Source of the DNA: Stercorarius parasiticus
Taxonomy: Eukaryota > Chordata > Aves > Charadriiformes > Stercorariidae
Length of the DNA stretch: 64,000 bases
Assembly: GCA_013396915.1 (NCBI GenBank)
Contig: VWZL01002847.1
Coordinates: 222,570-286,569 of the forward strand
Reading direction: 5' to 3'
Below are positions 11,099 to 24,070 of this stretch, piece by piece; the stretch's first letter is position 1; each line of letters starts with the position of its first letter. A program made the translations under genes and the position numbers. The notes beneath the pieces were generated by a model. The model worked only from the letters and a program-made list of their open reading frames with translations, was not told the origin of the DNA and did no database searches.

Positions 11099-14008
11099 TC
11101 ATTTTCTGAAAGAAGAAAGAAAAAAACCCTAGCTATTTAAAAGAAAAGTTAAGATTGACAGTTACATACAGATTGTCATATCTTTGATTTTATTTAAAGA
11201 AAAAATATGCAGTTTATAATAGGCATTTATGGTATCTTATACGGTTCGTAATAGTCATCCATGGTACTGTACCCAAAATAAAAACTTTAAGAGTCCCCGT
11301 AGTTTCTCAAAATGCTTATATTATAGGTCAGTGAGCTAATCACAAAAAAGACCCAAACAACATACAAATATCAAATGACATATGATCTTAGTAACAACTG
11401 CATAAAGGCAAAACATGTCAGCGTCACTCTGCATTTTCAGCAGAAAAAGCCAATATTTATGTTAAAAATACCTTTTGAAACCCAGCTTAACTAGGTGAAA
11501 GAACATCCTGGAACATGGCCTGTCAAAAAGTGAAATAATGCAAGAATAAAATAATAATAATAAAAAGAAAGAATAAGATACTATGATTCCCATGATACGA
11601 GGAGGCTGCAATTACAGTTCAAAATTTTCATAAACAGATTAACTAGAAATGTGGCAGGAAGAAGAGATGCTTTGGTTTCTGACACAGCACCCAGGTACTT
11701 CAGGGCTGCTCTCTTCTTGAGCAGAAGAAAGGGGCTACAGTTCCTTAGCCTAGATAGAGTTAATTGCCAGACTTATTTGTGCTTACAGGTACCAGAGCGA
11801 GCATGTTCTTGAACACCTGCAGGTTTCTCAATTTACATATACAAATGCCAGAGAATTACAGTGTTTTTACTCTTTCACATAAACAAAAATCACCCTTCTT
11901 GAAGGGTGTAATTCTCAAAATTACAACTAAATCATTATTAACTGTAAAATACTTGCTCCACATGAGAAAACAGCTTGAGCTTTCCAAATACTTACAGTTC
12001 TTCAGGAAATTGTACGACATCCAGAGACAGGTTTGTTCCTGCTCTCCTACAGAGGGCATGTGGGCAACAAAAAAATGGCCCAAAACCTGCAAGCCAAGGG
12101 ACCTGAACAAGCTTTTCCACATCCATCTGGAAACCGCGAAGCCCAAGCAGGAAGATACGTGTTTCTACAGGTAAATGTAATGCTTTTTGGATAAGATGCG
12201 TGACCTCTGTTTGTCCTACAAGCATCTCTAAATCTGAGTGCTCCTAGTGTATCTGTTTCTAGCTACTGATGAGCTGAGTAAAAGCATCACTCCAGACCAT
12301 GGATATTAACAATGATACATGTAGGGATGTCTACATTACATTTAAAGGTGGCAGTTTTATAGGCCTGAAGAAAGTATAAAAGGGTTATCCGTTTAAAATG
12401 AAACAGCTAAAAAAAAAGAGCCCCACATTATTTAGTGCCAGATCTAGGAATCACCCATGAACGATAAAGTACTCTCTCTGTCACTTATTACATTACTTCA
12501 ACAGAACAGATAAAACACTCTTCTTCAAATACTACTGCAAGGTGCATCTACTTTCAAGTTTAGAGACAGTAATTTCATTTTATTTTAGCCAATATACTGC
12601 CAGTTTCCTCAGTTCTCCCTTTGTCTGTTTGCAGCCTTTTAGGCTTTGCAACATTTGTTGAGGATGGGAAACACAAATCACTCAACTCTTTCTGTAGCTG
12701 CCGAACCCGATGGGTTCAGTGTACACATCCTTCTTGTCACACAGGTAGTGGCAAACAGTTACAGCTGTTGTAAAGCACATGCTGCTTGTAAATAATGTTA
12801 TGTAGTACACAGTACGTACTTTTAAGCTGCATCTGCCTCTGCAACTGTCTTACATGCCGCATGCAATGATGGGCACAAGCATGCACATGCAGGTACCTAA
12901 GCAGCACGTGCACAGGGGTTTTAATGAAAGAAGCATTTCATAGCACTTCAATGGTTTTTTTAGTTCTGTGGGAGCAGGGACAGTTCTTTCAACTACCCTT
13001 ACACTTAAGACATTAAATTAATAGATGTTACTTCTTCAAGCCACTTAACAAAGTTTAAAATTTTCCTGTCCAGAACTTCTCCTTTTTACCCCAAGAATTG
13101 GGGCAGAGACAGGGAAGTCTCCTCTGAAGGAGACAAAAATCCCAGAAACTTACAGTAGTTTTTCCCCTGCTCCTGTGCAAGGTGAACTGAAAAGCAGTTG
13201 GATCTATGCTTCAGCAGTCAGCAAATTATTCTAGGTATACATTTTTAATTTATTGCCTTTCCTTAAGGAATGGAAACTCCTGAAGATAACGTGAAATAAT
13301 TATATCCAAACATGCAGTTAGAGACACACATTTATGACCTTAATCCTACTTTAATTAATTAGTTTTCTGACCCACTCATAATCTTTATTATGATTTTAAG
13401 AGCAGCAATGGGAACTCAGTTTTTAAGCCAACAGCTCAGGGACTCAGAGGGCAAGAAGTTGGTGAAAAAAATATGGGAGGGCTGAGACATAATCACTACG
13501 TATGTTTTTCATACTTCCATGAAGAGAGGCAGCTCGCAGAGACATTCACAAAATTGACTTGATGAAGATTGCCTATAAAAAGGAAAACATATCAAAAAAA
13601 GGAGGGGAAAAAACCACCCAAACTCCAACTGATTTTTTTGTCTTAAGAGCTAATGTAAAGTGTTCCAAATAGTCATAGCATCCCTGACGGATATATGTCC
13701 ACTTGGATCACTGCAATGATACTGCAGATTCAAGTAATTTTTTCTTATTATTTCAAAACATCCAAAGATAAAGTAATGCCCTCAACCAGCACAAAAACTA
13801 GGTTGATGTACCAAGAAAAAGTCACAAGAATGAAACTTACATTTGACACTTACAGGGCTAAACAACTGCTCCTGAATCTCAGCTTTGCATACTAAAACAA
13901 ATACTGCTTGTGGGTTTGGGTTTTTCTGTTTTGTTTTAAACCAGATTGCAGCCATCAAAGTTGGCGAAATACCCAAGAAAAAGCAAGGCCAGAACTTGAA
14001 TCCATTTG
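11099..14008. other. MCF2L upstream intron, no gene seen
   Basis: AT-rich sequence lies between the MCF2L start exon and the candidate LTR. A plus-strand open frame of 136 codons (11764-12174) has no recognisable domain and is regarded as chance. No other repeat or RNA gene was recognised. Confidence 0.5.
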
Positions 14009-14476
14009 TCAGGGCCTGAAGGCATTGGTAGACTTCACTGTCCCTGATCAGCCTCAGCCAGGACCTCTACCCATGGGCCCAAGAGCTGCACGTAAGTTCA
14101 GCCTGAGGCCTTCAGCCCCTACTTAAGCTATGCCATTGGCATGCCTGGCTACAGCTCTGTCCCCTGGGCAGGCCTACATCGTAGCCCTGCTTTGAGTCCT
14201 GGCTCTGGATTCTTTCACTCCTGACTGGACTCCCTGGAGGGACCAGGTTCATTGCTCGCCAGGTGAGGGACAGCTGGTACAGCCTCCTACCAGTGCCCAG
14301 ATCTGGTGTTCAGACCCTGTGACCAGTGCCCTGGTCGGTGAGTCTGTGCTGGGGACACCCTCGGCTCCTGCTTTGGGCCGCTCTTGTGCGGCAGTCCTGC
14401 TCTTGCTGCTCTCTGACACCAATTATTAAGGTACATTTTATGCAAACTCAAATAAAGACCTGCTTCTCAGCTCAGT
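14009..14476 (+). mobile_element. Possible solo LTR, unclassified
   Basis: A GC-rich block of about 470 bp stands out in AT-rich surroundings. It begins TGTCAGGGCC. Near its right end an AATAAA signal (in AACTCAAATAAAGACC) is followed by a possible CA end. This is the layout of a retroviral LTR with the polyadenylation signal in R. No target-site duplication, primer-binding site or internal retroviral region could be seen, so the limits and the class are uncertain. A GC-rich regulatory block or an unrelated repeat are alternatives. Confidence 0.4.
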
Positions 14477-14550
14477 GAAGTTTATCAAAATATAATACTA
14501 ATGGGGATGCAGCATAGCACACAGGAACACATGGGGCTTGGCAGAGTACA

Positions 14551-14752
14551 CAGAACCATTGAATAGTTTGGGTTGGAAGGGACCCTAAAGGCCATCAAGT
14601 TCCAACCCCCTGCCATGAGCAGGGACACCTCCCACTAGACCAGGCTGCTCAAAGCCCCATCCAGCCTAGCCTTCAACACTTCCAGGGATGGGGCATCCAC
14701 AACCTCCCTGGGCAACCTGTTCCAGTGCCTCACCACCCTCACAGTAAAGATA
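14551..14752 (-). mobile_element. CR1 LINE 3' end fragment
   Basis: On the plus strand this is the reverse complement of the CR1 3' end. It has GGGTTGGAAGGGACC, the CCCCCTGCCATGAGCAGGGAC block, and the segment that encodes the VKHWN..LP type C-terminus (CTTCCAGGGATGGGGCATCC, GGCAACCTGTTCCAG). Only about 200 bp remain and there is no open frame. Confidence 0.95.
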
Positions 14753-17700
14753 CCTGACAAATGTGATGGTTACCTACCACTGTATGAAAACAGGCACAGA
14801 TACATTACAGCTTTGGCATGTGCCCTAGGTTGCTAAGAGAGAAAGTCTCCAAGAACATGGTAGGTACAGCACATCACTGTGAATTCACAGTCCCTGTGTA
14901 AAAGCTCTGTTCTCCCACTGTGATCCCAGTCACTCCCAGAGGGAATGTTGGGTAGGGGTCACCATCTCCCCATTTACTGCAAATAGTTGCCAGCTATTCT
15001 AATATCAGTTAGGTATGCAGCAAGGTCTGACAGCACACTAAATGGATGAGGTCTCAGCTTTGAAACTATAAATACATATGGGGCCAAGAACGCATTAATA
15101 TGCAATATTAACAAGTAATATGTAATATTATGTAGCACTCCACACCACTTCTTAATTAATGTGCCTCCGCTTTCTGAACCATTGCTTATGAAATTCAGAC
15201 AAAAGTGCAGTTTTTGAAAGCAAGAGTCTTATTTCAATCACTCTGCACACACACTTCACTGAATTTACTTGAGTTTCCAACCCAAAATCCCCCTTTAATT
15301 CAAGAATAGCACTGCAAAGGGAGTAGTTAATAATTATCTTCAAATGTAACCAGATTACGCAAGACATCCAGTTATCTCAGATACTTAAATCCATATTCTG
15401 CAACCACTTCACCATGGCAGTTAAACCTGACTCCTAGGGTCCCCGTTGCTCCAAGTCCACATACTATTACTGGATCTCTGTTGCTGCTACACTATACATT
15501 TTTTTCAGCTATTTCCCTGGTTATTTAGGCAGGGCATTATTTCTAGTCAGGTGTAACACAAACATTTAAATATATCTCACTTCTAAGACCATTTGTCCAA
15601 TATTTTCAGATTGTCCTGCAAATTGTCTCACTCGGCATTTGATCACTGCAGCATTTCACCATGCTTTCATCATTGCTCCATTTAAGTCACTGGGGAAAAA
15701 AATATATTTGTGTGGGGAAAACTGGTCCTAATTTAGCACCTACTGATATTTCACACCCTTATGTGAACATAAACATGATGACATTTTATTCCAATGCTTT
15801 TAAAGAAAAACTGTTTAATATGTTATCCAGCCTGAACAAGCAGGCTTAAACATAGTAATTCACCAAGCTCAGTACATCCTTATCAATAGAGATAGTGGAG
15901 TCCACCTGATGAAGTAACAGCTCACTTGTGTACCTCACACGTCTCTGCAGGAGAATTGCACTGAACTGGAAACAAATGTCTGTATAGTACTAATGAACAT
16001 TTCTTTATTTTAGAATGGATTAAAATACACTGAATGGTATTTAAACCCATCAATATTGTTCTGATTAGAATCTTATTTTAAGTGCATGTATCTGGGCTGC
16101 AGCATTCTTTCCAATTTTCATGCTTTGCAATACTGGCCAGCCATTCTTCCCATTGCACAATACATGTTTTGCACTTTCCCAGTGTAAGACACACATGCAT
16201 TATAGCCCAGGTTCCTCACACCTATATTCGGACATTAAACTGAAAGGTCTAAGCTAAGAACCTACTTGACCCATGTGCCTTCAGCATTCACTGGAGTAAG
16301 AGAGATGCACATCTCCTGATCCCATCGACCCCTCACATTGACTCGAGGCAGCCCAAGGCAATTGTGGATGAACCTGAGTTTGTATGATGAAAAGTCCCGC
16401 TTTTGTATACAATACCAATAGAGTGCCGCAAAGAATGAGTCATGTAATAAAAACCATAAAGCGTTTTAGGATTTTAGTAATGCCTATTAAACTACTCAAG
16501 TTCTGCCTAGGGAGATATTGTATTTCTACTCTTGCCCCTCCCCCAGTCCTTTCACATTTTGCTCAGAAAGATGGGGGGAAAAAGCAGCAGTAACAAAGCC
16601 CCAGACATTCTCATCTCTCTCTAGGCCACGAAGAATACCCAAAATCAATTTAAAGACTGAATTTTTTTCTCATTTGGAGCTCTACTGTGATCAACATTTA
16701 ACTTGAGTACTAAGTAGTCCTTGAAGATAAATGTTCTCATTTTTTATTTAAAAGCCTTCCACAAAGCATTAGAAATCATCAACAGACTTATATAGGAAAT
16801 ACTAGTCTCAAAGAAATCACAAGACTATTTAGCCAGAGCTAAACTGAGGCCTCTTCAAAGGAAGGAAAAAAATCCAAATGTACTTCATGAGAGAAATGCT
16901 TTTTTATTTACTCTACTTTTCATCTTACAGGGAGCCACTGCTCTTTTGAGGAACACCTACAAGTTTAAATGATCAGCTGTCTTCCTTCTTCCTTTTGGGG
17001 CAGACACACAAGAAAAGTTTATCTTTTGTTAATTAAACCATACTTTAAGACATCTAGCAAAAAGAATAAAAAGGTAAACGTACACACATCACAGAGGTGA
17101 GCTGAGTTCTCCCAAGACTCGAGCAACCTCCCCTACTGCCTGCCTACACCACTCTGCACATAGGCACAGGAACAGCTTCAAGTACACAGTCAAATTCTCT
17201 CTCCCTTTTGAGAGCTACCGGCCCAGTGCACACCAAGCTGCCCACAGACCATCAGAGCTGAGCACAAAGGCAAGGGAACAGCTTCTTGAGGGTATGAAAT
17301 GAGGTATGGACAAAGCCAGAAGTTCCTCCTCCTCATCAACCAGCTGCAAGCATCCTAACCTGAGCTGCATCTCAAGTCCTTCAGAAATCTGGACCTTACA
17401 CACCCACTATTTCTACTTTGGATCCACCACAGGAAAAAACGGAGGTCCTATAATGTGGTATTGGATTTGTAAAGTGGCTTGCTGTCCATTTTGTACAAAC
17501 TTCATGTCTAATGCTGGGTGAAAGACCCTCTCTATTTTCAGTGGAATATAACTAAAGAAAATCGGAGTATGAGGAGTGTTAACATAAGTGTGAGAAAAGC
17601 ACCACATTATAGAATTCTAGTTGCCTAGAGATCATTATTAGAAAAAGCATAATTTCCTTAGTCTTTAAAACTCCCACCAAACCACCTACATTCCTGAAAA

Positions 17701-20269
17701 CTGAGCTTTTGGAATTTGGTATCTAAATTTCTTCTCCTCCTGCCCCCTCACACTCCCCACACACACCCCCCCGAAGTTTTCTTTCACACTTATTTCTTCT
17801 TCCATCCACGAGAAACCAAATAACCACACTGGCCTGAACAGGGACTCCTCTAAAATGGCATGGAGAGCAGTTTACACCTCTTTAAAACTGTTCACAGTCT
17901 GTATCTGTTTCCACTCAGATCACATTTCAGAGATTTTTCTCAAGACCCCAGAGAACAACAAGCCAGGTTTCATTTTTAAATTAAGCCTGAAACACAATAG
18001 AAGCTGATGGTGCTACGCAGCATTCTGTGGAGAATGAGGTGGTTACGTGCTTGACCCCCTTATTTTAAGTGGCTGATAAATCTTCCCATATTCAAGTTGC
18101 TCTCATGATAAACCCAAACTCCCATCTCACCAACGCATTATTCTTGCTCACGCAAAGCCTTGACAAACACAAGGTACTGCCACCAGCACAAAGACACTAT
18201 GCAAATACCATTTGTTTAACTCAGAGGTACCTGTGGCCAAGCATGCAAATCCTAACTCCTAGACTAATACAGTTCAAAGAAGCAAAATCTATACTACATA
18301 CATGGCATGTTCTGTCTATTTTTAATTTATTTATCATGGAAAAAAGCATTAGAATATTAGCAGTTTCTCTTGAAATCAGAACTTCGAATTGTCAAAGACC
18401 TTTCTCTGGAGAAAGGTCCTAGGACAGCGTCTTTGTTCAGTGACCATATAACAGGAGTACCTGCTTTCCTCAGCTTAGAAGACTCAGGTCTCCGAGAAAT
18501 CACTTGGGTCACTTCGTCCTACCGACTTGCTGACAAACATATAATAGGTGTCCAGTTTCAAAGGGCTCACAGAACATCTACTCCACAAGTCCCTTCTCTT
18601 CCTCCTCCCCCTCCCCACCCCCGACCCCAGCTTGTTGCAGATCAAAAGCATCTTGCAATAACCCATAAAAAAACCTCAAGACTTGTAGCTTGAACATTCA
18701 GCTTTTTACAATAACACACATAAGGGGGGAAAAAAGGCACAGCTGAGGTTTCCTAAGGCTCAAGAAACCTTCCCTACTGCCTGTGGGAGAGAGCACTGCC
18801 TATATCCTGTGCCTGCAGAATGTGCTGAACAGAAGTGCAAGGTAAAGGAGATCCTTTAGGAAAGGAGAGCTAAGTCCTCTTTGATCTATTTGGGATTTAA
18901 TTTTCTGTTAAGTAACCATGCTGAATACTTCATAATGAAGTTGTTACAGATTTACCCAGTCGGGTAATTTTGTTAGAAATAGCAATTGATAACAACTTTC
19001 ATCTTGAAAGGAGCACTGTATTTAAAATTTCGAGTAGATGTAAGTTTTAAGATGATTAAACTCGGTATCTATTTTGAAGCTTCTGCGAAGCCTCAACAAG
19101 GCACACAGGTGGCTGCCTTCAAGACTGATTTTACAGACATCTTTGTCATTAAAAAAAAGCCTTTCCATGCAACTTCTGTAATTACTTTTGTATAGTCCAG
19201 TCCTGAATCAGTGAAGCATATAACTTCTGGAAGCCATCTGAAACACGAGCATTTCAAAGTTCAACAGAAAAAAATCATGCGGATGCAGGCCAGGCCTCCC
19301 TACAGAAAGCGTAACAATAAAAAAGAGAGTTGTGGGGTAGCAGCCAGGCCCAAAACACAAGAAATGGCATGCAACATCAACAAGTATGAAAATAATGCTC
19401 AATTCTCTACCCTACAACTGTGCCTTTATCAGAGGTGTGCTCTAGCACCTTCTTGAATTAGGGTCCAAATCAAATGTTTTCCTCTCCCTTCCTACTTAAA
19501 TGACAAGATGTGTACTTTTGTTTAGAATTGTACTCTTAATTTTCAATGTGCTAACCAAACTTGCACTATGTAAGTACATTTCATAAACACAGACCCTGCT
19601 ACTGAACATTATTTTGATTGTTCTACTCTCCAAGCCAGAAAGGCTGTATGTGTACTAATAAACCCCCAAAAGCATTTGAAGATTGTCATAAAAAGGCAAC
19701 CTGTAGGGGACCTTTCACAAAATAAATTTGGTTTCTTTTTATTTGCTTTCTGAGCCTTTACTATTCATTTTCTCAGTCATTCTGAAATCACTAAATCGGA
19801 CTGGCTTTAAAAATGAAATAAAGGGTTTACAAGAGCAAATCTATTGTCAAGTCTATCAAGATAAAGTTTTACATTCTTTTTCAAGGTTTTCAGCTAAAAA
19901 TATCGTGAAACAAATACTCCTTTTCTGGCTTTTAGATTGCGAACACTTAAGCCTCCTACCCTTTGTAGATATAAAGAGAAGTAAAAAGAAAAAAAAAAAC
20001 AAAAACAAAAACCCGAACACGCCCCTGACAAATCTACAGACAACATAGCCGGCTGATTTATTTTAATAGTCCAGTCCCAGTGAAATACAAAAAGTAAATA
20101 AACACCACAAGCGGCAGAAGCATCCTATTTTACAGCCCGTGTAATTAACCACTGCAGGTAACACCAGCCGACAAAACCCCGCATCTAAACGACTGCTTTG
20201 TTTCTCTAATTCCGGGATGCTTAAGTAATCTACTACAAAACCTACAAGCCCTGCTCGGACCACCAGAGC
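14753..20269. other. MCF2L upstream intron, no gene seen
   Basis: About 5.5 kb of AT-rich sequence precedes the CpG island. A C-rich pyrimidine tract lies at about 18591-18632 (TCTTCCTCCTCCCCCTCCCC and onward). I recognise no exon, RNA gene or interspersed repeat. Confidence 0.5.
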
Positions 20270-20657
20270 GCAGAGCAGGCTGCGGCGGGGCAGCCTCTGC
20301 CATCCGCACCCCCACTCAGGGAGGGGAGGGCATCCCGTGGCGCCCCCCGCATTTGTTTATTTATTCGCTCGTTTTCAGGCAGGTTACCGTGCTTGCCTTT
20401 GTTTCGCCTCCTCCCCTAGCGCCACCGAAACTGAGGGAGGCAAAAAAGAGAGACAGACACACACGCGCGCACCACAAAACCCCCACCGGGGAGTCCCGGT
20501 GGCCGAGGGCTAAGTCCCACCGCCGGTGCCCGCTGAGGAGAGCCCAGCGGCCGGCGGCACCGGGCGCGCCCCCACACTCACGCCCCTCACCCGGCCTGCC
20601 TGCCCCCGCCCGCGGGCTGCCCCCAACCCTCTGCCCGCGGGGGAGCGCTGCCCCCGG

Positions 20658-20669
20658 CAAGATGGTGGC
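20658..20669 (+). promoter_or_regulatory. YY1-like motif
   Basis: CAAGATGGTGGC differs by one base from the common YY1 promoter motif CAAGATGGCGGC. In CpG-island promoters such motifs usually sit just downstream of the start site in the direction of transcription, which here would mean plus-strand transcription. The 10-N gap begins three bases later, so the context is incomplete. Confidence 0.4.
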
Positions 20670-20671
20670 TC

Positions 20672-20681
20672 NNNNNNNNNN
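20672..20681. other. Assembly gap (10 N)
   Basis: Ten N interrupt the most GC-rich part of the island. A round number of N usually marks a gap of unknown size. Any motif, exon or open frame spanning this point is unreliable. Confidence 0.98.
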
Positions 20682-20735
20682 CGGAGGCCGGGCGGGCTTG
20701 TGCGGTGCTGCCCGCGGGCCACGAGGCGCCCGCCT

Positions 20736-20750
20736 CCACTCACCTCCCTC
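20736..20750 (-). other. MCF2L: Splice donor of predicted non-coding MCF2L exon 1
   Basis: Read on the minus strand, GAGGGAG|GTGAGTGG is a near-consensus donor, with the last exon base at 20744 and GT at 20743-20742. The exon itself extends to the right for an unknown distance because no start site is visible. The frame that would join in phase 0 to the exon at 11073 stays open across the junction, but it contains no ATG in the CpG-island exon. Translation would therefore first start in that frame at 11052, consistent with an untranslated first exon. Confidence 0.55.
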
Positions 20751-23700
20751 GGCGCCCTGCCCGCGGAACCAGGTAGCCGCTGCCGCCGGCGCTCCGCAGC
20801 TCGCCCGGGCGAGTGGGACCAGCGCCTCCCCCCCGGGACCGGCGGGATGGCTGGCAACGCGGGGGAGGCGCCGCGGGGCCCCGCCTGCAGCCTGGGGAAG
20901 CGGGGGGGAAGCGGAGAAGGGCTGTCTTTTGTCAGGGTCCCGCTCCTCTGCCCGCTACCGGCGCCCCCCCTGCCCCCTGCATGCTCCCGGGGGAGGCGGC
21001 CGGAGGCCCTTTGTACGGTGGGGCGGGGAAGGGGAGCGGAGCGCTCCTCCCTGCCCCGGGCCCGCCGGCACCCCTTCCCCCCAGCACCTGTAACGCCTCG
21101 CCCTGCCACCAGCCAGGCGAAAACTCGGGCCGCCAAAGGCGGGAGCGGGGCGACCTGCGAGGGGCTCCCGCTTCTCCGGTCCCCTCAGTGGGGCCGTTGG
21201 GACCCCGCTGAGGCGCGGCCGGCGGCAACGTCTCGCTTCGCGCCACGCCCAGCCGGACCGTTAACGGCTTTTTTTAGGGGAGTTTAGCTGTGAGGGCTGA
21301 ATTGCGCCTGTCCTTTATGGACACCGACGGGTACGTGCTGGGTCCGGGGCGTGTGGGGAGGCGGCGGGGCGAGATCCCTGTGGGCGGCCCTGGAGCGGCT
21401 GCTTCAACTGGCCGGTGGTGGCACAAGGCGTGTGAGGCACCACCGCCTGGCAGCCATGAGGCCCGGTGACGAGGGGCCGGTGTTCCCTGTGTGGGAAGAA
21501 GCCTCGGAGTTAGGGTCTTCAGGTGCCTTTTTTTTTTTTCTAGGAAAAGCGGTTATTTCCAGGAAAGCGGTTACAGCCTGTAGGAGCATCGCCTCATCTG
21601 TTGGGGAAACTATGACAACTCAACATAATGGTGTAGAGGTGCGAGCTGGATGAGCAACGGTGAAGTTTTGCAGACATGGTTCTGACGTTTCCTGGTATGT
21701 CAGTGTTTGGCTCCTGGTGTTTTATTTTGCTTCTGCCTGAATGTGTATCTAAAGAAAGCAGCGTTTTTTGTGTTTACATTTTCATCTGACAATTGAACAG
21801 CAAGAGGTGAATTAGACAGTTTTCCCATTATGAAAAAAAAAAACAAACAACAAACCAACCAACAATGGGTATTTGCTTTCTTATTTGGGTATCGCTGAAC
21901 GGTAAAAACTTTGCCTATAAGCAAAACAGTGCACTGCGTGTGCTTTTGTGTGCCGCATATATAAACATGTGGAAAAGGGGTGCTGAAGAGAAGATGTGTG
22001 CTTCAGGGGAAGCACCCAAGATGTGTGCATGACTGACCACACAGACTTTCCTAATACCTTCTCCTCCCAGGGTGGTCAGCAGTCTTTGATGCTACTCTCT
22101 ACATCCCTGCTGCGACAGTGGTGGTTTGCATTCATGATAACCAAACTGCAGGTTTCAGGAACTAAATTTTTCAGGAAGGGTATTCCAGGACTGAGGACAA
22201 AGGGGCGTTACCATGTATTTCTTGCACTTTCTTGAGTGAGAAGCATCTGATTTTTAGAAAAGTATCAGATGACAGAGGTATGCTGTGTATGCTTGTCGTC
22301 TTACTAACCTGAAATGCTCTTTCTTAAAGCCCGGTGACCCAAGGTAGTGTCAGGAAATGGCTTACAGAAACAAGGTTTCAATATCTAGCAGATTCTTATA
22401 GCAGCTTAACCCAAAATGCAGGTCAAACAGACCCGAGATGCGAGTAGGTAATCAAGTCACCTTAGCAGCAGCCATGCTCTCTTCTTCATGAGATACCCTG
22501 TGCTGCAGTCTGCGATGGGAAAGAGTGACTTTGCGACACTTCACTGCAAAACTGTCGAGTCTGCAGAGCGAAAGTGCAGATTCAGATAAATTGCTATTTT
22601 TTAAAATTTTTTTTTCTGTGCCTCACAAGAACATTTTCAGTGTTGGTTAAAAAGATCTGATTGGTTGTCCAGGGAGAAGGGCCAATTAATGATGACATGA
22701 AAGAGCAGAGTGGACACTTTAATTTGGAGATAACTGTCAAAAATAGCTTTGAAAGAAGAGTCTGTGAAGCACAAGGGAGGCATCAATAAAATGTAGAATT
22801 TAGATTTCAGTTCTAGTTTATGTTGCAGGCGCTTTTTGATCTCTATCCCTATAGCCACCCCTGTAGCAGTGAACTAAACGGGGCTAGGGTTCAGCCTCAA
22901 ACTGTGGCACGTGGTCATTGTCTGTACTGTTTCCTTGGTGGTGGTGTCCCCAGTGTGGTTCTGTCCTATCAGACTAGCAGTCTCTGAAGCACTTCCCAGC
23001 ACAGCTCATGGGTCGGTGTGGGCCAGGGGCCATTCCCGGCAGACTGTCTCATGCAGCTGACCTATTTTGGGAGATAAGGGAGTTTAGTTGTGCGTATGCA
23101 AGCCGTGTTGTGCCAGCTGGTTCCCGTGCCAAAGGACAGTTCCTGACCTGCTTTATTTGCTAAAAACATGAGGTTTTTGACTTTTGCGATCCCCACTGTG
23201 TTCCGTGTCAAACCAGAACCTCGGGCACTGGCTGGTTTCAAGTAATGAGAAGTCAGACAAGAAGATCTGAGTTTTTTGATTGAGCAGGTTTTCTACAGAA
23301 ATCTTTGCTCAAAAGAAGATACAGTTGCATTGGCTAGTAGTATCAGAATTTATAGAAGAAATTTATCTCATTACGAATAGCCTCTCTTTTGTTTCCTCAT
23401 GAATGTTATTTCTTCTGCATTAAATAAAATATATTCATGAAAATAACATTGTCTTTGATAAGAATGCTATATTACATGGAAAATACTCCTTTGTTCTGGC
23501 TATGCTGAGAAGCTGGGGTGAACTTCAACAGGGAAGCAGTTAAGTTTCAAGCAAATGTCAAGAACAGATGCCATTTAGGAGTTCTGAAGAAATTAATAAA
23601 GAAAGTGAGCCACTAGAGCAAATGTGTGCTTTCACATTACAACAGCTGAAGGTAAAAGTGGGTTGTAATGAGGTTGAGATATCTTAAGATATCCATCCTA

Positions 23701-23984
23701 AATAGGAGGAGTAGGGTGGAATTCCTAGGAATTGTAAACCAGCCAAGTATTATGGCTCTGGCAAAAATTGTAACATGGAGCAACTCCTTCAAATGCATGT
23801 ATGTTGTATTTCTGGTGCCCTGTCAGTGTGAAAGTGCTGTAAATAAATATGAGGGTAGTTTTGCTGTTTGTTTTTTTTTATTATTATTATTATTTTTAAA
23901 CTTTTCAGCTCAAACAAAACCTGGGATGAGAAAGCCCAGAAGGATCTAACAAATGCTGAGGCGCTAGACATGCTTATCTATTGT

Positions 23985-24070
23985 AGAAGGTGTCCCTGCC
24001 CGTAGCAGGGGAATTGGAACTAGACGATCTTTAAGATCCCTTCCAACTCAAACCATTCTATGATTCTGTT
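23985..24070 (+). mobile_element. CR1 LINE 3' end fragment
   Basis: This is the last 85 bp or so of a CR1 in plus orientation. GTGTCCCTGCCCGTAGCAGG is followed by TAGACGATCTTTAAGATCCC and CTTCCAACTCAAACC, then the ATTCTATGATTCTG tail. Confidence 0.95.

Larger units (their letters stand above)
20270..21500. promoter_or_regulatory. MCF2L: CpG island promoter, probably of MCF2L
   Basis: Sequence composition changes abruptly to high GC with dense CpG between roughly 20270 and 21500, in contrast to AT-rich flanks. The island holds a strong minus-strand splice donor (20744) and a YY1-like motif on the plus strand (20658-20669). It lies 9.7 kb upstream of the MCF2L start exon, which has its own acceptor, so it is best read as the upstream MCF2L promoter. 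Long open frames across the island on both strands are what GC-rich sequence gives by chance. They contain no recognised domain, and the ones crossing the N gap are not reliable. Divergent plus-strand transcription is possible but unproven. Confidence 0.8.

Noticed and set aside
11764..12174. Plus-strand open frame of 136 codons near the MCF2L start exon
   Set aside because: There is no known motif, an overlapping minus-strand frame is present, and composition is that of intron sequence.
20353..21287. Long open frames of 208-253 codons on both strands in the CpG island
   Set aside because: GC-rich sequence has few stops, the frames overlap on both strands, most cross the N gap, and none shows a domain. 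The minus-strand frame ending at 21136 starts at TTG and contains no ATG.
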